63,405 bases of DNA from Nisaea sp. (lineage in GTDB: Bacteria; Pseudomonadota; Alphaproteobacteria; Thalassobaculales; Thalassobaculaceae): NCBI RefSeq assembly GCF_017640745.1, contig NZ_JAEPQA010000028.1, forward strand, positions 1 through 63,405. The letters run 5' to 3'. Position numbers and translations under genes: made by a program. Below are positions 1 through 7,278 of the stretch, piece by piece (position 1 is the first letter of the stretch; each line of letters opens with the position of its first letter). Below the pieces are notes generated by a model. It did not search any database, had not been told where the DNA came from, and was given only the letters and a program-made list of their open reading frames with translations.

Positions 1-501
1 GCGAATCGCGGCGGGCTGGAGCCTTCCTGCCTCTTCACGCTCAGGGACGAGTTCAAGGCCATGCTGCCGGGCGCCGAGACCGATCTCGTCGCCGAGCACG
101 CGCTGCTGTTCGAGGAATTCATCGCCCGCGAGCAAAAAGCCGGCAAGATCGCCGCCAACTTCAAGCCGGTGGCCAAGAAGGCGCTGGTGCACGGCCACTG
201 CCACCAGAAGGCCTTCGCCGCCATGGGCGCGGTCGAAAGCGCGCTCCGCCTCGTGCCCGGCATGGAGGTCGAGGTGATCAATTCGAGCTGCTGCGGCATG
301 GCCGGCGCCTTCGGTTACGAGAAGAAGAACCTGGAGGTCTCCATAGCCATGGCGGAGCGCGACCTGCTGCCGGCCGTGCGCGCCGCGGACGGGGACACCG
401 TGCTCGTCGCTGACGGCACCTCCTGCCGCCATCAGATCAAGGACGGCGCCGCCCGCGAGGCGGTGCATGTCGCAACCATCCTGGACCGCGCGCTGGCGTG
501 A
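1..501 (+). CDS. FAD/Fe-S oxidoreductase, C-terminal part (5' truncated by window)
   Basis: The reading frame is open from the first base and ends with TGA at 499-501. The visible 166 residues begin with an EPSC motif (typical of the Fe-S half of long FAD-linked oxidases) and contain a Cys-rich CCG-type domain: HGHCHQKAF around residue 62 and SSCCGMAGAFGYE around residue 98, the pattern of heterodisulfide-reductase-like domains. This matches the C-terminus of fused FAD-binding oxidase plus Fe-S proteins (YdiJ/GlcD-GlcF-like) that oxidise 2-hydroxyacids. The aminotransferase follows 22 nt downstream and is probably co-transcribed. The substrate cannot be told without the N-terminal FAD domain. 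Confidence 0.85.
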   Translation, partial: ANRGGLEPSCLFTLRDEFKAMLPGAETDLVAEHALLFEEFIAREQKAGKIAANFKPVAKKALVHGHCHQKAFAAMGAVESALRLVPGMEVEVINSSCCGMAGAFGYEKKNLEVSIAMAERDLLPAVRAADGDTVLVADGTSCRHQIKDGAAREAVHVATILDRALA

Positions 502-523
502 TCCCATCCTCTGGAGAAGAGCA

Positions 524-1693
524 ATGACCTACAAGTCCGGCCCCCACTTCCTGCAGATCCCGGGACCGAGCCACGTCCCCGGCCGGATCCTCCATGCCAT
601 CGGTCAGCCGACCATCGACCATCGCGGCCCGGAGTTCCAGAAGCTCGCGAACGAGGTGCTGGCGAAGGTGAAGCCGGTCTTCAAGACCGAGTGCCCGGTG
701 GTGATCTTCCCCTCCTCGGGCACCGGTGCCTGGGAAGCGGCTCTGGTCAACACCATGAGCCCGGGCGACCGGGTGCTGATGTTCGAGACCGGCCAGTTCT
801 CCACGCTCTGGTGCGAGCTCGCGACCCGCGTCGGCCTGAAGCCGGAAGTCATTCCGGGCGACTGGCGCCACGGCGTCGACGCGGCGGCGATCGAGGAGCG
901 GCTGAAGGCGGACAAGACGCACGAGATCAAGGGCGTCTGCGTCGTCCATAACGAGACCTCGACCGGCGTCACCTCCAACATCAAGGCGGTGCGCAAGGCG
1001 ATCGACGCGGCGAACCACCCGGCGTTGCTTTTGGTCGACAGCATCTCCGGGCTCGGTTCGGCCGACTACCGGCATGACGAATGGGGCGCGGACGTCACGA
1101 TCAGCGGCTCGCAGAAGGGCCTGATGCTGCCGCCGGGCCTCAGCTTCAATGCGGTCGGTCCGAAAGCGCTGAAGGCGTCCGAGAAGGCCACGACCAACCG
1201 CTCTTACTGGGACTGGAAGCACCAGATCGGTATGAACAAGGACGGCTGGTTCCCTTACACGCCCGCCACCAACCTGCTCTACGGCCTGAAAGAGGCCTGC
1301 GACATGATGATGGAGGAGGGGCTGGAGAACGTCTTCGCCCGCCACGAGCGATGGGCCGAGGCGACCCGCCGAGCGGTAAAGACCTGGGGCCTCGAGGTGC
1401 TCTGCCAGAATGCCGACGAGTACAGTCCGGTCCTGACCGCCGTTCTGATGCCGGAAGGCCACGACGCGGACAAGTACCGCGAGATCGTGCTCGACAAGTT
1501 CGACATGTCGCTCGGCTCCGGCCTTGGCAAGGTGAAGGGCAAGGTCTTCCGCATCGGCCATCTCGGCTATTTCAACGACCTGATGCTGATGGGCACCCTT
1601 TCCGGCGTCGAGATGGGCCTGGCGGTAGCCGGCGTTCCGCACAACAAGGGCGGCGCCCAGGCGGCGATGGATTACCTCACCGGCAACGCCTGA
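524..1693 (+). CDS. Serine-glyoxylate / alanine-glyoxylate aminotransferase family
   Basis: 389 residues, PLP-dependent class V aminotransferase. The start at 524 was chosen because GGAGAAG lies just upstream and the family begins at this point; an earlier in-frame start overlaps the preceding gene. Near the N-terminus is the GPSHVPGRIL motif, residues 64-68 are SSGTG (cofactor phosphate side), Asp172 in LLLVDSISG is the PLP-ring aspartate, and Lys198 in SGSQKGLMLPPG is the Schiff-base lysine. The family converts glyoxylate plus an amino donor (serine or alanine) to glycine, in serine-cycle or photorespiration-like pathways. It follows an FAD/Fe-S 2-hydroxyacid oxidase, so a glyoxylate-handling pair is likely. 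The exact amino donor cannot be fixed from sequence. Confidence 0.9.
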   Translation: MTYKSGPHFLQIPGPSHVPGRILHAIGQPTIDHRGPEFQKLANEVLAKVKPVFKTECPVVIFPSSGTGAWEAALVNTMSPGDRVLMFETGQFSTLWCELATRVGLKPEVIPGDWRHGVDAAAIEERLKADKTHEIKGVCVVHNETSTGVTSNIKAVRKAIDAANHPALLLVDSISGLGSADYRHDEWGADVTISGSQKGLMLPPGLSFNAVGPKALKASEKATTNRSYWDWKHQIGMNKDGWFPYTPATNLLYGLKEACDMMMEEGLENVFARHERWAEATRRAVKTWGLEVLCQNADEYSPVLTAVLMPEGHDADKYREIVLDKFDMSLGSGLGKVKGKVFRIGHLGYFNDLMLMGTLSGVEMGLAVAGVPHNKGGAQAAMDYLTGNA

Positions 1694-1710
1694 GCCGTTG
1701 GCTCGGGCCG

Positions 1711-3141
1711 CTAAAGGGTCGTCACGTCCAGCACTCCGTCGGCACGCATCCGCCAGCCCGGATGAGTGCCGGCGCGGGCGGCGACGAAGCTGTGGTGATA
1801 GAGCGTGAGCCAGGGCGGATCCCGGCGCAGGGCCTCGTAGCTCTGCCGGTGAAGGGCCTCGCGGGCGGCCGGATCGACCGTGGTCCGCGAGCGGTCCAGC
1901 AGCTTCTCCACCTCCTCGTTCCGGTACCCTTCCCACCAGGAACCGCGCACGCGGCTGTCGATTTTCTCGTAGAGCACCCGGAAGGTGCTCATCGGACTGG
2001 AATCGAAGACGCACATGTCATGGATCTTCTTGTCCCTGACCTGCTCGGCATAAGCCACCCGGTCCTCGACCCTGTGTGCGGTCAGCGAGATCCCGACTCT
2101 TGAGAGTTGGCGCGCGAGCGCGGCCGTCAGGGCCTCCGCCTCGTCCGGCAGGCGGGTCGGGCAGTCGACCTCGATCGCGAGCCCCGTGCCGTAGCCTGCC
2201 TCGGCAAGCAATTTCGAGGCGGTCTCCGGGTCCGGCTCGATATCCGCCGGTTCCGGCGCCGCTCCCGGATGGAAGTGGCTGACGAACCCACCGAGCGGAC
2301 TGCCCGCGCCACCTAGCACTTCCTCGATCAGCGCCGTGCGGTCGATGGCGAGATTGACCGCCCGCCGCACCTTCGGATCCGTGAACGGGCCGTTGGCGGC
2401 GTTCAGCAGATAGATGATCGAGGTCGGGTCGATATAGTCGTGCCGGCTGAATTTCCCGTCGAGCGTTGCGGCATCGGCCGGAGAGAGCCGTGTCGCGACC
2501 TGTGCCGCGCCCTCGGCGAGGGCCCGCGCCCGGTCCGCCGAACGGGAAACCTCCCGCCAGATCAGCCGCCGGCTGGCGGACGTCCCGCCCCACCAGTCCG
2601 GGTTCGATGTCATTCGGATCTCGCCCCCGTCCTTGCGGCTTTCGAACGCGAAGGGGCCGCTGCCGATCGGGTGATCGAGGAAATCGGCTTTGTCGGCGAG
2701 ATGCGGCGGGAGCGCGTAGCCGGAGACCAGCACGTCGAGCAGGTCGGCGCAGGGTTCCACGGTCTCGATCGTCAGGGTCAGCGGATCCGGGGCCGCGATC
2801 GTCGCGCCGCCGAGATACTGGCCCCAGACCGCCGGCGCGCCGAGCGTGGCGCCGATGTCAGGTCTTTGCATGCGCGCGATCGAAAAGCGCATGGCCTCCG
2901 CGTCGAGCGGGCTGCCGTCGTGAAAGCAGAGGCCTGGGCGGAGACGGAAGGTCCAGTGCCGAGCATCCTCGGACAGCTGCCACCTCTCCGCGAGCGCGGG
3001 CATGTAGCGCCCGTCCGGGCCCCGCCGGATCAGCGCGTCGAACAGCGCTTCCAGCAGCGCCAGAGTGTCTGAATTGTCGGTACAGTCCTGCGGATCGACC
3101 AGCTGGAGCCGGGATTGCAGGATCACGATTTCTTCGGTCAT
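1711..3141 (-). CDS. ABC transporter solute-binding protein, family 5, without signal peptide
   Basis: 476 residues matching the SBP_bac_5 fold (oligopeptide/nickel binding type): an early ALLEALFDALIRR segment, the WTFRLRPGLCFHDGSP motif around residue 70, and an IGSGPF motif around residue 158. These proteins normally capture substrates in the periplasm, but this one begins directly with the mature domain and shows no hydrophobic signal sequence or lipobox. The start has a good Shine-Dalgarno (GGGAGAGAG) and no better upstream start is visible. No permease or ATPase genes of an importer lie beside it; its neighbour is the HlyD gene, whose stop lies 81 nt upstream of this start. It could be a cytosolic binding protein or a SgrR-like sensor without its DNA-binding domain. 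Confidence 0.8.
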   Translation of the reverse strand: MTEEIVILQSRLQLVDPQDCTDNSDTLALLEALFDALIRRGPDGRYMPALAERWQLSEDARHWTFRLRPGLCFHDGSPLDAEAMRFSIARMQRPDIGATLGAPAVWGQYLGGATIAAPDPLTLTIETVEPCADLLDVLVSGYALPPHLADKADFLDHPIGSGPFAFESRKDGGEIRMTSNPDWWGGTSASRRLIWREVSRSADRARALAEGAAQVATRLSPADAATLDGKFSRHDYIDPTSIIYLLNAANGPFTDPKVRRAVNLAIDRTALIEEVLGGAGSPLGGFVSHFHPGAAPEPADIEPDPETASKLLAEAGYGTGLAIEVDCPTRLPDEAEALTAALARQLSRVGISLTAHRVEDRVAYAEQVRDKKIHDMCVFDSSPMSTFRVLYEKIDSRVRGSWWEGYRNEEVEKLLDRSRTTVDPAAREALHRQSYEALRRDPPWLTLYHHSFVAARAGTHPGWRMRADGVLDVTTL

Positions 3142-3165
3142 CGCTCTCTCCCCTCCGAAAGCATA

Positions 3166-3196
3166 GAAGCTTATTCCGCCCTTGCGGAGGGGCTTC
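3166..3196. other. Branched stem-loop between HlyD and binding-protein genes
   Basis: GAAGC (3166-3170) pairs with GCTTC (3192-3196), enclosing a TCCGC-CCTT-GCGGA hairpin. It lies in the 81-nt gap just upstream of the start of the solute-binding protein (minus strand). No U-run follows, so it is not a clear terminator; it may mark an operon boundary or influence translation. Confidence 0.3.
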
Positions 3197-3222
3197 GCGC
3201 TTCCATCGAAAGAGAGGGAGAA

Positions 3223-4527
3223 TCAACGCTCGCGAAAGCCGCGAAAGAGCTGGCGGGTCACGGGTCCGAGAACGTAGTCGGCGGCCGTGCGCTCCTCGGT
3301 CAGGAGCGCGACGTCGGCCGCCATGCCGACCTTCAGGTCTTCCCGGTCGCGGGCGCCGTCGAAGCGAAGCCGGGCTTCGTAGTACTGCTGACCCGTGAGG
3401 GGATCGTTCAGCAGATCGGCCGAGACCCGGATGACGCGGGCAGGCAGGGGCGGGCGGTCGCGCCAGTGGAACGCGCCGATGCGGATCTCTGCGATCTGTC
3501 CGCGAAAGACGGAATCGATGTCTCCGGCACGCACCCTTGCATCCACCACCAGTTCGTCTGCGCGCGGCACGATGCTGAGCACCGTCTCTCCCGGCGCGAC
3601 CACGCCGCCGACCGTGTGAAACGCGAGGTCGACCACCTCGCCAGCGACGGGCGCGCGCAGTTCGGTATTGCGCAGCCGGTCCCGCGCGCTCTTCAGCTGC
3701 TGGCCGAGGATGGCGATCTCGTTCGAAGCCTCCGTCAGGGCTTCGGCCTGGCCGCTCTGCCACTGATGGCGGAAGGCATCGAGATTGAGCTCGGCGGCGG
3801 CGAGGTTCTCTTGCGCCTGCGCGATGCGCCTGCGCAGAGCGTTGCGCTCTCCGATCAGGCTCTCGCGGGCGCGCTTCAGAGCGAGCAGCCGCGGTTTGCG
3901 TTCGAGTCCCTTGCCGAGCAGAGTCGCGACGTCGGCGGCTTCCTCCTCGATCATCGGCAATTGCCGGTCGACCGAGCGCAGTTCCTCGACCAGCGAGCCT
4001 GCTTCTTCTCGGAGTTCGGCGATCCTGCGCTCCAGCACGCGCTCCTTGCCCGCCCGCTCCCGCTCCGAGGCGGTGAACAGGGCGGCCTCGATTTCCTTGA
4101 CGCGTGCTGCTTCCGGCGGCGTCCCGGCTGCAGTCAGTTCCGCCGGCCAGTCGGGGCTCTCCGCGCCGCGCAGGCTGGCGGTGAGGCGCGCCCGGCGTCC
4201 TAGGGTCTGAAGCAGGCGATCGCGCAGGATGTCGTGTTCGCTCCAGGCCTGGGCCGGATCGAGCCGGAGCAGCGGTTGACCCGCGGCGACATTCTCGCCC
4301 TCGGCGACCAGAATGTGCGCGATCCGCCCGCCTTCTCGCGTCTGGATCTCTTTGCGATAGGATAGAACGGTGACCCGGCCCTCAGCGAGCACCGCCGCAT
4401 TGATCGGGACGAGCCGGCTCCACAGCGCGGCTCCGAGCAGAAAGAGGCCGATCGACGTCAGGGCCAGGAGGGCGATGGGCGCGATACGCGGGCCCGCCGC
4501 TGTATCGGTGATGGGAGCGAGGGTCAT
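3223..4527 (-). CDS. HlyD/PrtE-family periplasmic adaptor of type I secretion
   Basis: 434 residues. The start at 4527 overlaps the stop of the upstream ABC gene in an ATGA, giving translational coupling; a longer frame upstream is only overlap. One N-terminal membrane segment (about residues 13-33, ALLALTSIGLFLLGAAL) is followed by a biotinyl-lipoyl-like half (AEGRVTVLSYRKEIQTREGG), a long alpha-helical coiled-coil region (about 110-270), the second lipoyl half (LRAPVAGEVVDLAFHTVGGVVAPGE) and a beta-barrel region. This is the architecture of membrane fusion proteins bridging an inner-membrane exporter to an outer-membrane TolC-type channel. The presumed cargo is the RTX protein encoded two genes upstream. 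No TolC gene lies in the window. Confidence 0.92.
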   Translation of the reverse strand: MTLAPITDTAAGPRIAPIALLALTSIGLFLLGAALWSRLVPINAAVLAEGRVTVLSYRKEIQTREGGRIAHILVAEGENVAAGQPLLRLDPAQAWSEHDILRDRLLQTLGRRARLTASLRGAESPDWPAELTAAGTPPEAARVKEIEAALFTASERERAGKERVLERRIAELREEAGSLVEELRSVDRQLPMIEEEAADVATLLGKGLERKPRLLALKRARESLIGERNALRRRIAQAQENLAAAELNLDAFRHQWQSGQAEALTEASNEIAILGQQLKSARDRLRNTELRAPVAGEVVDLAFHTVGGVVAPGETVLSIVPRADELVVDARVRAGDIDSVFRGQIAEIRIGAFHWRDRPPLPARVIRVSADLLNDPLTGQQYYEARLRFDGARDREDLKVGMAADVALLTEERTAADYVLGPVTRQLFRGFRER

Positions 4528-6254
4528 GGGCGCGCCACCTCCACCGGTATCTCCGCCGTTGCCGTCTCCAGAGCTGCCGGGGCGACGCGTGGGGCCACGA
4601 TCCGCGCGACCGCGCCCTGGTCCAGCAAAGCCACCTGGTCGGCCGCTTGCAGCATCTCCATCCGGTGGCTTGTCGCGACCACGAGGCGTCCACGGTCCGC
4701 CAGCCATCGGAGCGTCGCCGCGAGAGATCGGAGCGACGTTCGGTCGAGGCTGGCGTCCGGCTCATCAAGCAGGATCAGGGAGGGATCGCCGTAGAAGGCG
4801 CGGGCGATGGCGAGCTGCTGCTTCTGTCCGCCGCTGAGCAGCGTCCGGCAGGTTTCGAGGTCGGTGTCGTAACCTTTCGGAAGGCGGCCGATCGTCTTGT
4901 GGATGCCGGCAAGCTTCGCCGCCTTGATCACGGCGTCCGGCGGGCCTTCCGTGAGCCGCGCGATCGCGCTGTGCACCGTCGGACCGAACAGTTCGAGGGA
5001 TTGCGGCAGATAGCCGATATGGTGGCCGAAATCCTCCCGGTTCCAGCTGTGCGCGTCGTGGCCGTCAACGGTCACGGCGCCTGCCGTCGGTTTCCAGAGA
5101 CCGGCGATGAGTTGGAGCAGGGTTGTCTTTCCGGCCGCCGCCGCGCCGGCAATACAGACCAGCCTGCCGAATTCCAGATGCAGGGAAACGCCTCTGATCA
5201 CGGGCTGACTTGCACCCGGCGGGACGAAGAACACACGCTCGAGATTCAGCGTCTCACGTGGTTTTGGCAGCGAGACGGAGGCACGCGTGATCCGTGGCGG
5301 CGCTTCGAGCGCCTCCGTCAGACGGCGCAATGCGGATGCCGCCGCATTCCATTGCCGCCAGCGGTCAAGGATCTGTTCCAGCGGAGCCAGGGCGCGGACC
5401 ATTATGATAGAGGCGGCCAGCAGCGAACCGATCCCGGCGGATTGCTCGACGACCAGCAGCATGCCGCCGCCGAACACCGCCAGTTGCAGGCTCATGCGAA
5501 GACCCTTGGCTATGCTGGCGGAGATTGCCTGCCGGTGTGCGCCCTGCATTGATGCCTCGATCATCGCCGCGTTCTGCCGGTGCCAGCGTCCGGCGAGGCG
5601 GCGCAGCATCCCCATCGCCTCCAGGGATTCCCCGAACCTGAGGGCATTGCCGATTTCCCGGTAGGCCGCCGCGGCCCGCTCGCCGCTCTCGCGCGCCGGG
5701 CGCCGGGTCAGCAGATCGTTTGCGGCCGCGAGGAGCAGCAGGACCGCCCCGGCCGCGAGGCCGAGCCATCCGAAATAGGGATGCAGAAGAAAGAGGGCGA
5801 AAAAGAACATCGGCGCCCAGACCAGTTCGAACCCTGCGGTCAGCGCTCCGCCGGCGATGAAATCGCGGATCTGACCGATGTCCTTCAGCAGCTCCGCAGG
5901 ATCGGCGGTGCCGCCGAGAGTGCGGGTCGCGATTGGCTCCAGCGCGCGGTCGCCGAGCCTGCCCGCGAGCCATGCCGAGAGCCGCTGGTAGGTAAGGCTT
6001 CTCAGATAGTCCAGCGCACAGAACAGCAGCACGGCGCCGAGAGCGAGGACGGAGAGGCCGACGATCGTCGCGACGCTTCCGCTCATGGTGACGCCCGAGA
6101 ACAATTTCAGCATGTATAGCGGGGGAATGAACATGGTCAGGGAGATGGCGAAGCTGAGCGCGAGGCCGAGGGCGAGCCCGGGCAGGCATCTGGCGAGAAG
6201 AGACCTGCAATCGTATGCAGCGTCGGACGAGCTTATGCCGGTTTCGGTGCGCAT
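4524..6254 (-). CDS. Type I secretion ABC transporter, PrtD-like permease/ATPase
   Basis: 576 residues: an ABC exporter half-transporter with membrane segments between about residues 20 and 290, then a nucleotide-binding domain with Walker A (GAAAAGKT, 370-377), signature LSGGQ (473-477) and Walker B ILLDEPDASLD (about 494-504). The Walker A contains four alanines between the two glycines, which still fits GxxxxGKT. There is no N-terminal C39 peptidase or C39-like domain, as expected for PrtD-type exporters of RTX proteins with uncleaved C-terminal signals. It starts 3 nt after the RTX gene stop and overlaps hlyD by 4 nt, so RTX-ABC-HlyD are expressed together. Confidence 0.93.
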   Translation of the reverse strand: MRTETGISSSDAAYDCRSLLARCLPGLALGLALSFAISLTMFIPPLYMLKLFSGVTMSGSVATIVGLSVLALGAVLLFCALDYLRSLTYQRLSAWLAGRLGDRALEPIATRTLGGTADPAELLKDIGQIRDFIAGGALTAGFELVWAPMFFFALFLLHPYFGWLGLAAGAVLLLLAAANDLLTRRPARESGERAAAAYREIGNALRFGESLEAMGMLRRLAGRWHRQNAAMIEASMQGAHRQAISASIAKGLRMSLQLAVFGGGMLLVVEQSAGIGSLLAASIIMVRALAPLEQILDRWRQWNAAASALRRLTEALEAPPRITRASVSLPKPRETLNLERVFFVPPGASQPVIRGVSLHLEFGRLVCIAGAAAAGKTTLLQLIAGLWKPTAGAVTVDGHDAHSWNREDFGHHIGYLPQSLELFGPTVHSAIARLTEGPPDAVIKAAKLAGIHKTIGRLPKGYDTDLETCRTLLSGGQKQQLAIARAFYGDPSLILLDEPDASLDRTSLRSLAATLRWLADRGRLVVATSHRMEMLQAADQVALLDQGAVARIVAPRVAPAALETATAEIPVEVARP

Positions 6255-6257
6255 GTG

Positions 6258-7238
6258 TCAGGTCACCGTGATGTAGGAGGCGATATCGCGGACCAGATCC
6301 GTCGCGCTCAGTCCGTCGATGGTGACGACATTGCCGCCTCCAAGATCGATCACCGCGTTGCCGGTCGCGTCGCTGGAGATACGGACGGCAAGATCGGCGG
6401 CTTCGGTCACCGGGAGCCCGTTGATGTTCGCTGCGACGAGGATCCTGTCCGTGCCGCCGACGAAGTCGTAGATCACGTCGACCCCGCTGTCGTTCCGGAA
6501 GACGAACTGATCGCCTCCGAGATTGCCATGCAGGGCATCGTCGCCTCTGCCCCCCTCGAGGATGTCCGCGTCCTGGCCGCCATAGAGCGTATCGTTGCCG
6601 GCGCCGCCGAAGAGTGTGTCGTCCTGCTGGTTCCCGTAGAGGATGTCGTCGCCGATATTGCCGTAGGCCACGTCCGCGTCGCGATTGCCCATCAGGAAGT
6701 CGTCGCCGACACCTCCGGCGATTTCGTCGTTCCCCTGTCCGCCGAAGAAGCTGTCTGCCCCGTCGTCGGACGCGATCGTGTCGTCGCCGATGTTTCCGTA
6801 GATGATGTCGTCATGTGCGCCGCCGAAGATCGAGTCGTTGCCGCCGCCGCCGCGCAGGAGATCGTCGCCGAGACCACCGGTCATCGTGTCGTCGCCGCTG
6901 CCGCCCTGGATCTTGTCGCTCCCGCCACCGCCCCGGATGCGGGCATTGCCTTCGCCCTGAATGATCAGGACCGTGCCGTCGGTCGCATCGGGATTGAGCA
7001 GGATCGAGATCTGCTGCCCTCTTGCCACGGTGGCCGTGGCCGCGGACATGGTATCGGGGAGCAGGAACGGTGTCAGGGCACCGGCGCCGCCGGCGATGTC
7101 GGACGCCGGCGCATCGAACGTTTCGATCGAGCTCTCTGAAACGCCGATATTGTCCAGAAAATCCCGGATCAGCGTGCTCTGGCCCGCGTCGATGTTCCTG
7201 TTCAGCACAGGATCGAAGCCGCCCGGAAGCGATGCCAC
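6258..7238 (-). CDS. RTX (hemolysin-type calcium-binding repeat) protein, likely T1SS cargo
   Basis: About 326 residues. Roughly residues 105-240 are glycine/aspartate nonapeptide repeats (GGSGDDTMTGGLGDD, YGNIGDDILYGNQQDD) forming a calcium-dependent parallel beta roll; the last 80 residues (GVDVIYDFVGGTDRILV and onward) resemble the C-terminal secretion-signal region. No Sec signal peptide. The open frame starts at a TTG (7253) lacking a ribosome site; a GTG at 7238 has GGGGG 10 nt upstream and was preferred. The N-terminal 100 residues show no recognisable enzyme domain, so it may be a structural, adhesive or surface protein. The adjacent PrtD/HlyD pair is its obvious exporter, and the upstream glycosyltransferase and HAD genes are in the same operon. 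Confidence 0.88.
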   Translation of the reverse strand: MASLPGGFDPVLNRNIDAGQSTLIRDFLDNIGVSESSIETFDAPASDIAGGAGALTPFLLPDTMSAATATVARGQQISILLNPDATDGTVLIIQGEGNARIRGGGGSDKIQGGSGDDTMTGGLGDDLLRGGGGNDSIFGGAHDDIIYGNIGDDTIASDDGADSFFGGQGNDEIAGGVGDDFLMGNRDADVAYGNIGDDILYGNQQDDTLFGGAGNDTLYGGQDADILEGGRGDDALHGNLGGDQFVFRNDSGVDVIYDFVGGTDRILVAANINGLPVTEAADLAVRISSDATGNAVIDLGGGNVVTIDGLSATDLVRDIASYITVT

Positions 7239-7278
7239 CTGATCTACCCCCAATTCAGCGCCGGTCTATTGCCGGCTT

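Noticed and set aside
437-2014. Long minus-strand ORF (525 codons) over the aminotransferase gene
   Set aside because: Arg/Gly/His-rich translation without domain features; it is the antisense shadow of a gene with clear family motifs.
3142-3222. Possible terminator after hlyD
   Set aside because: Stem-loop at 3166-3196 is weak and no U-run follows, so it is recorded only as a structure.
6540-6950. Regular short repeats that could be mistaken for a CRISPR array
   Set aside because: The period is 9 codons (27 nt) or less without constant direct repeats and unique spacers; it encodes RTX Gly/Asp repeats in a continuous frame.
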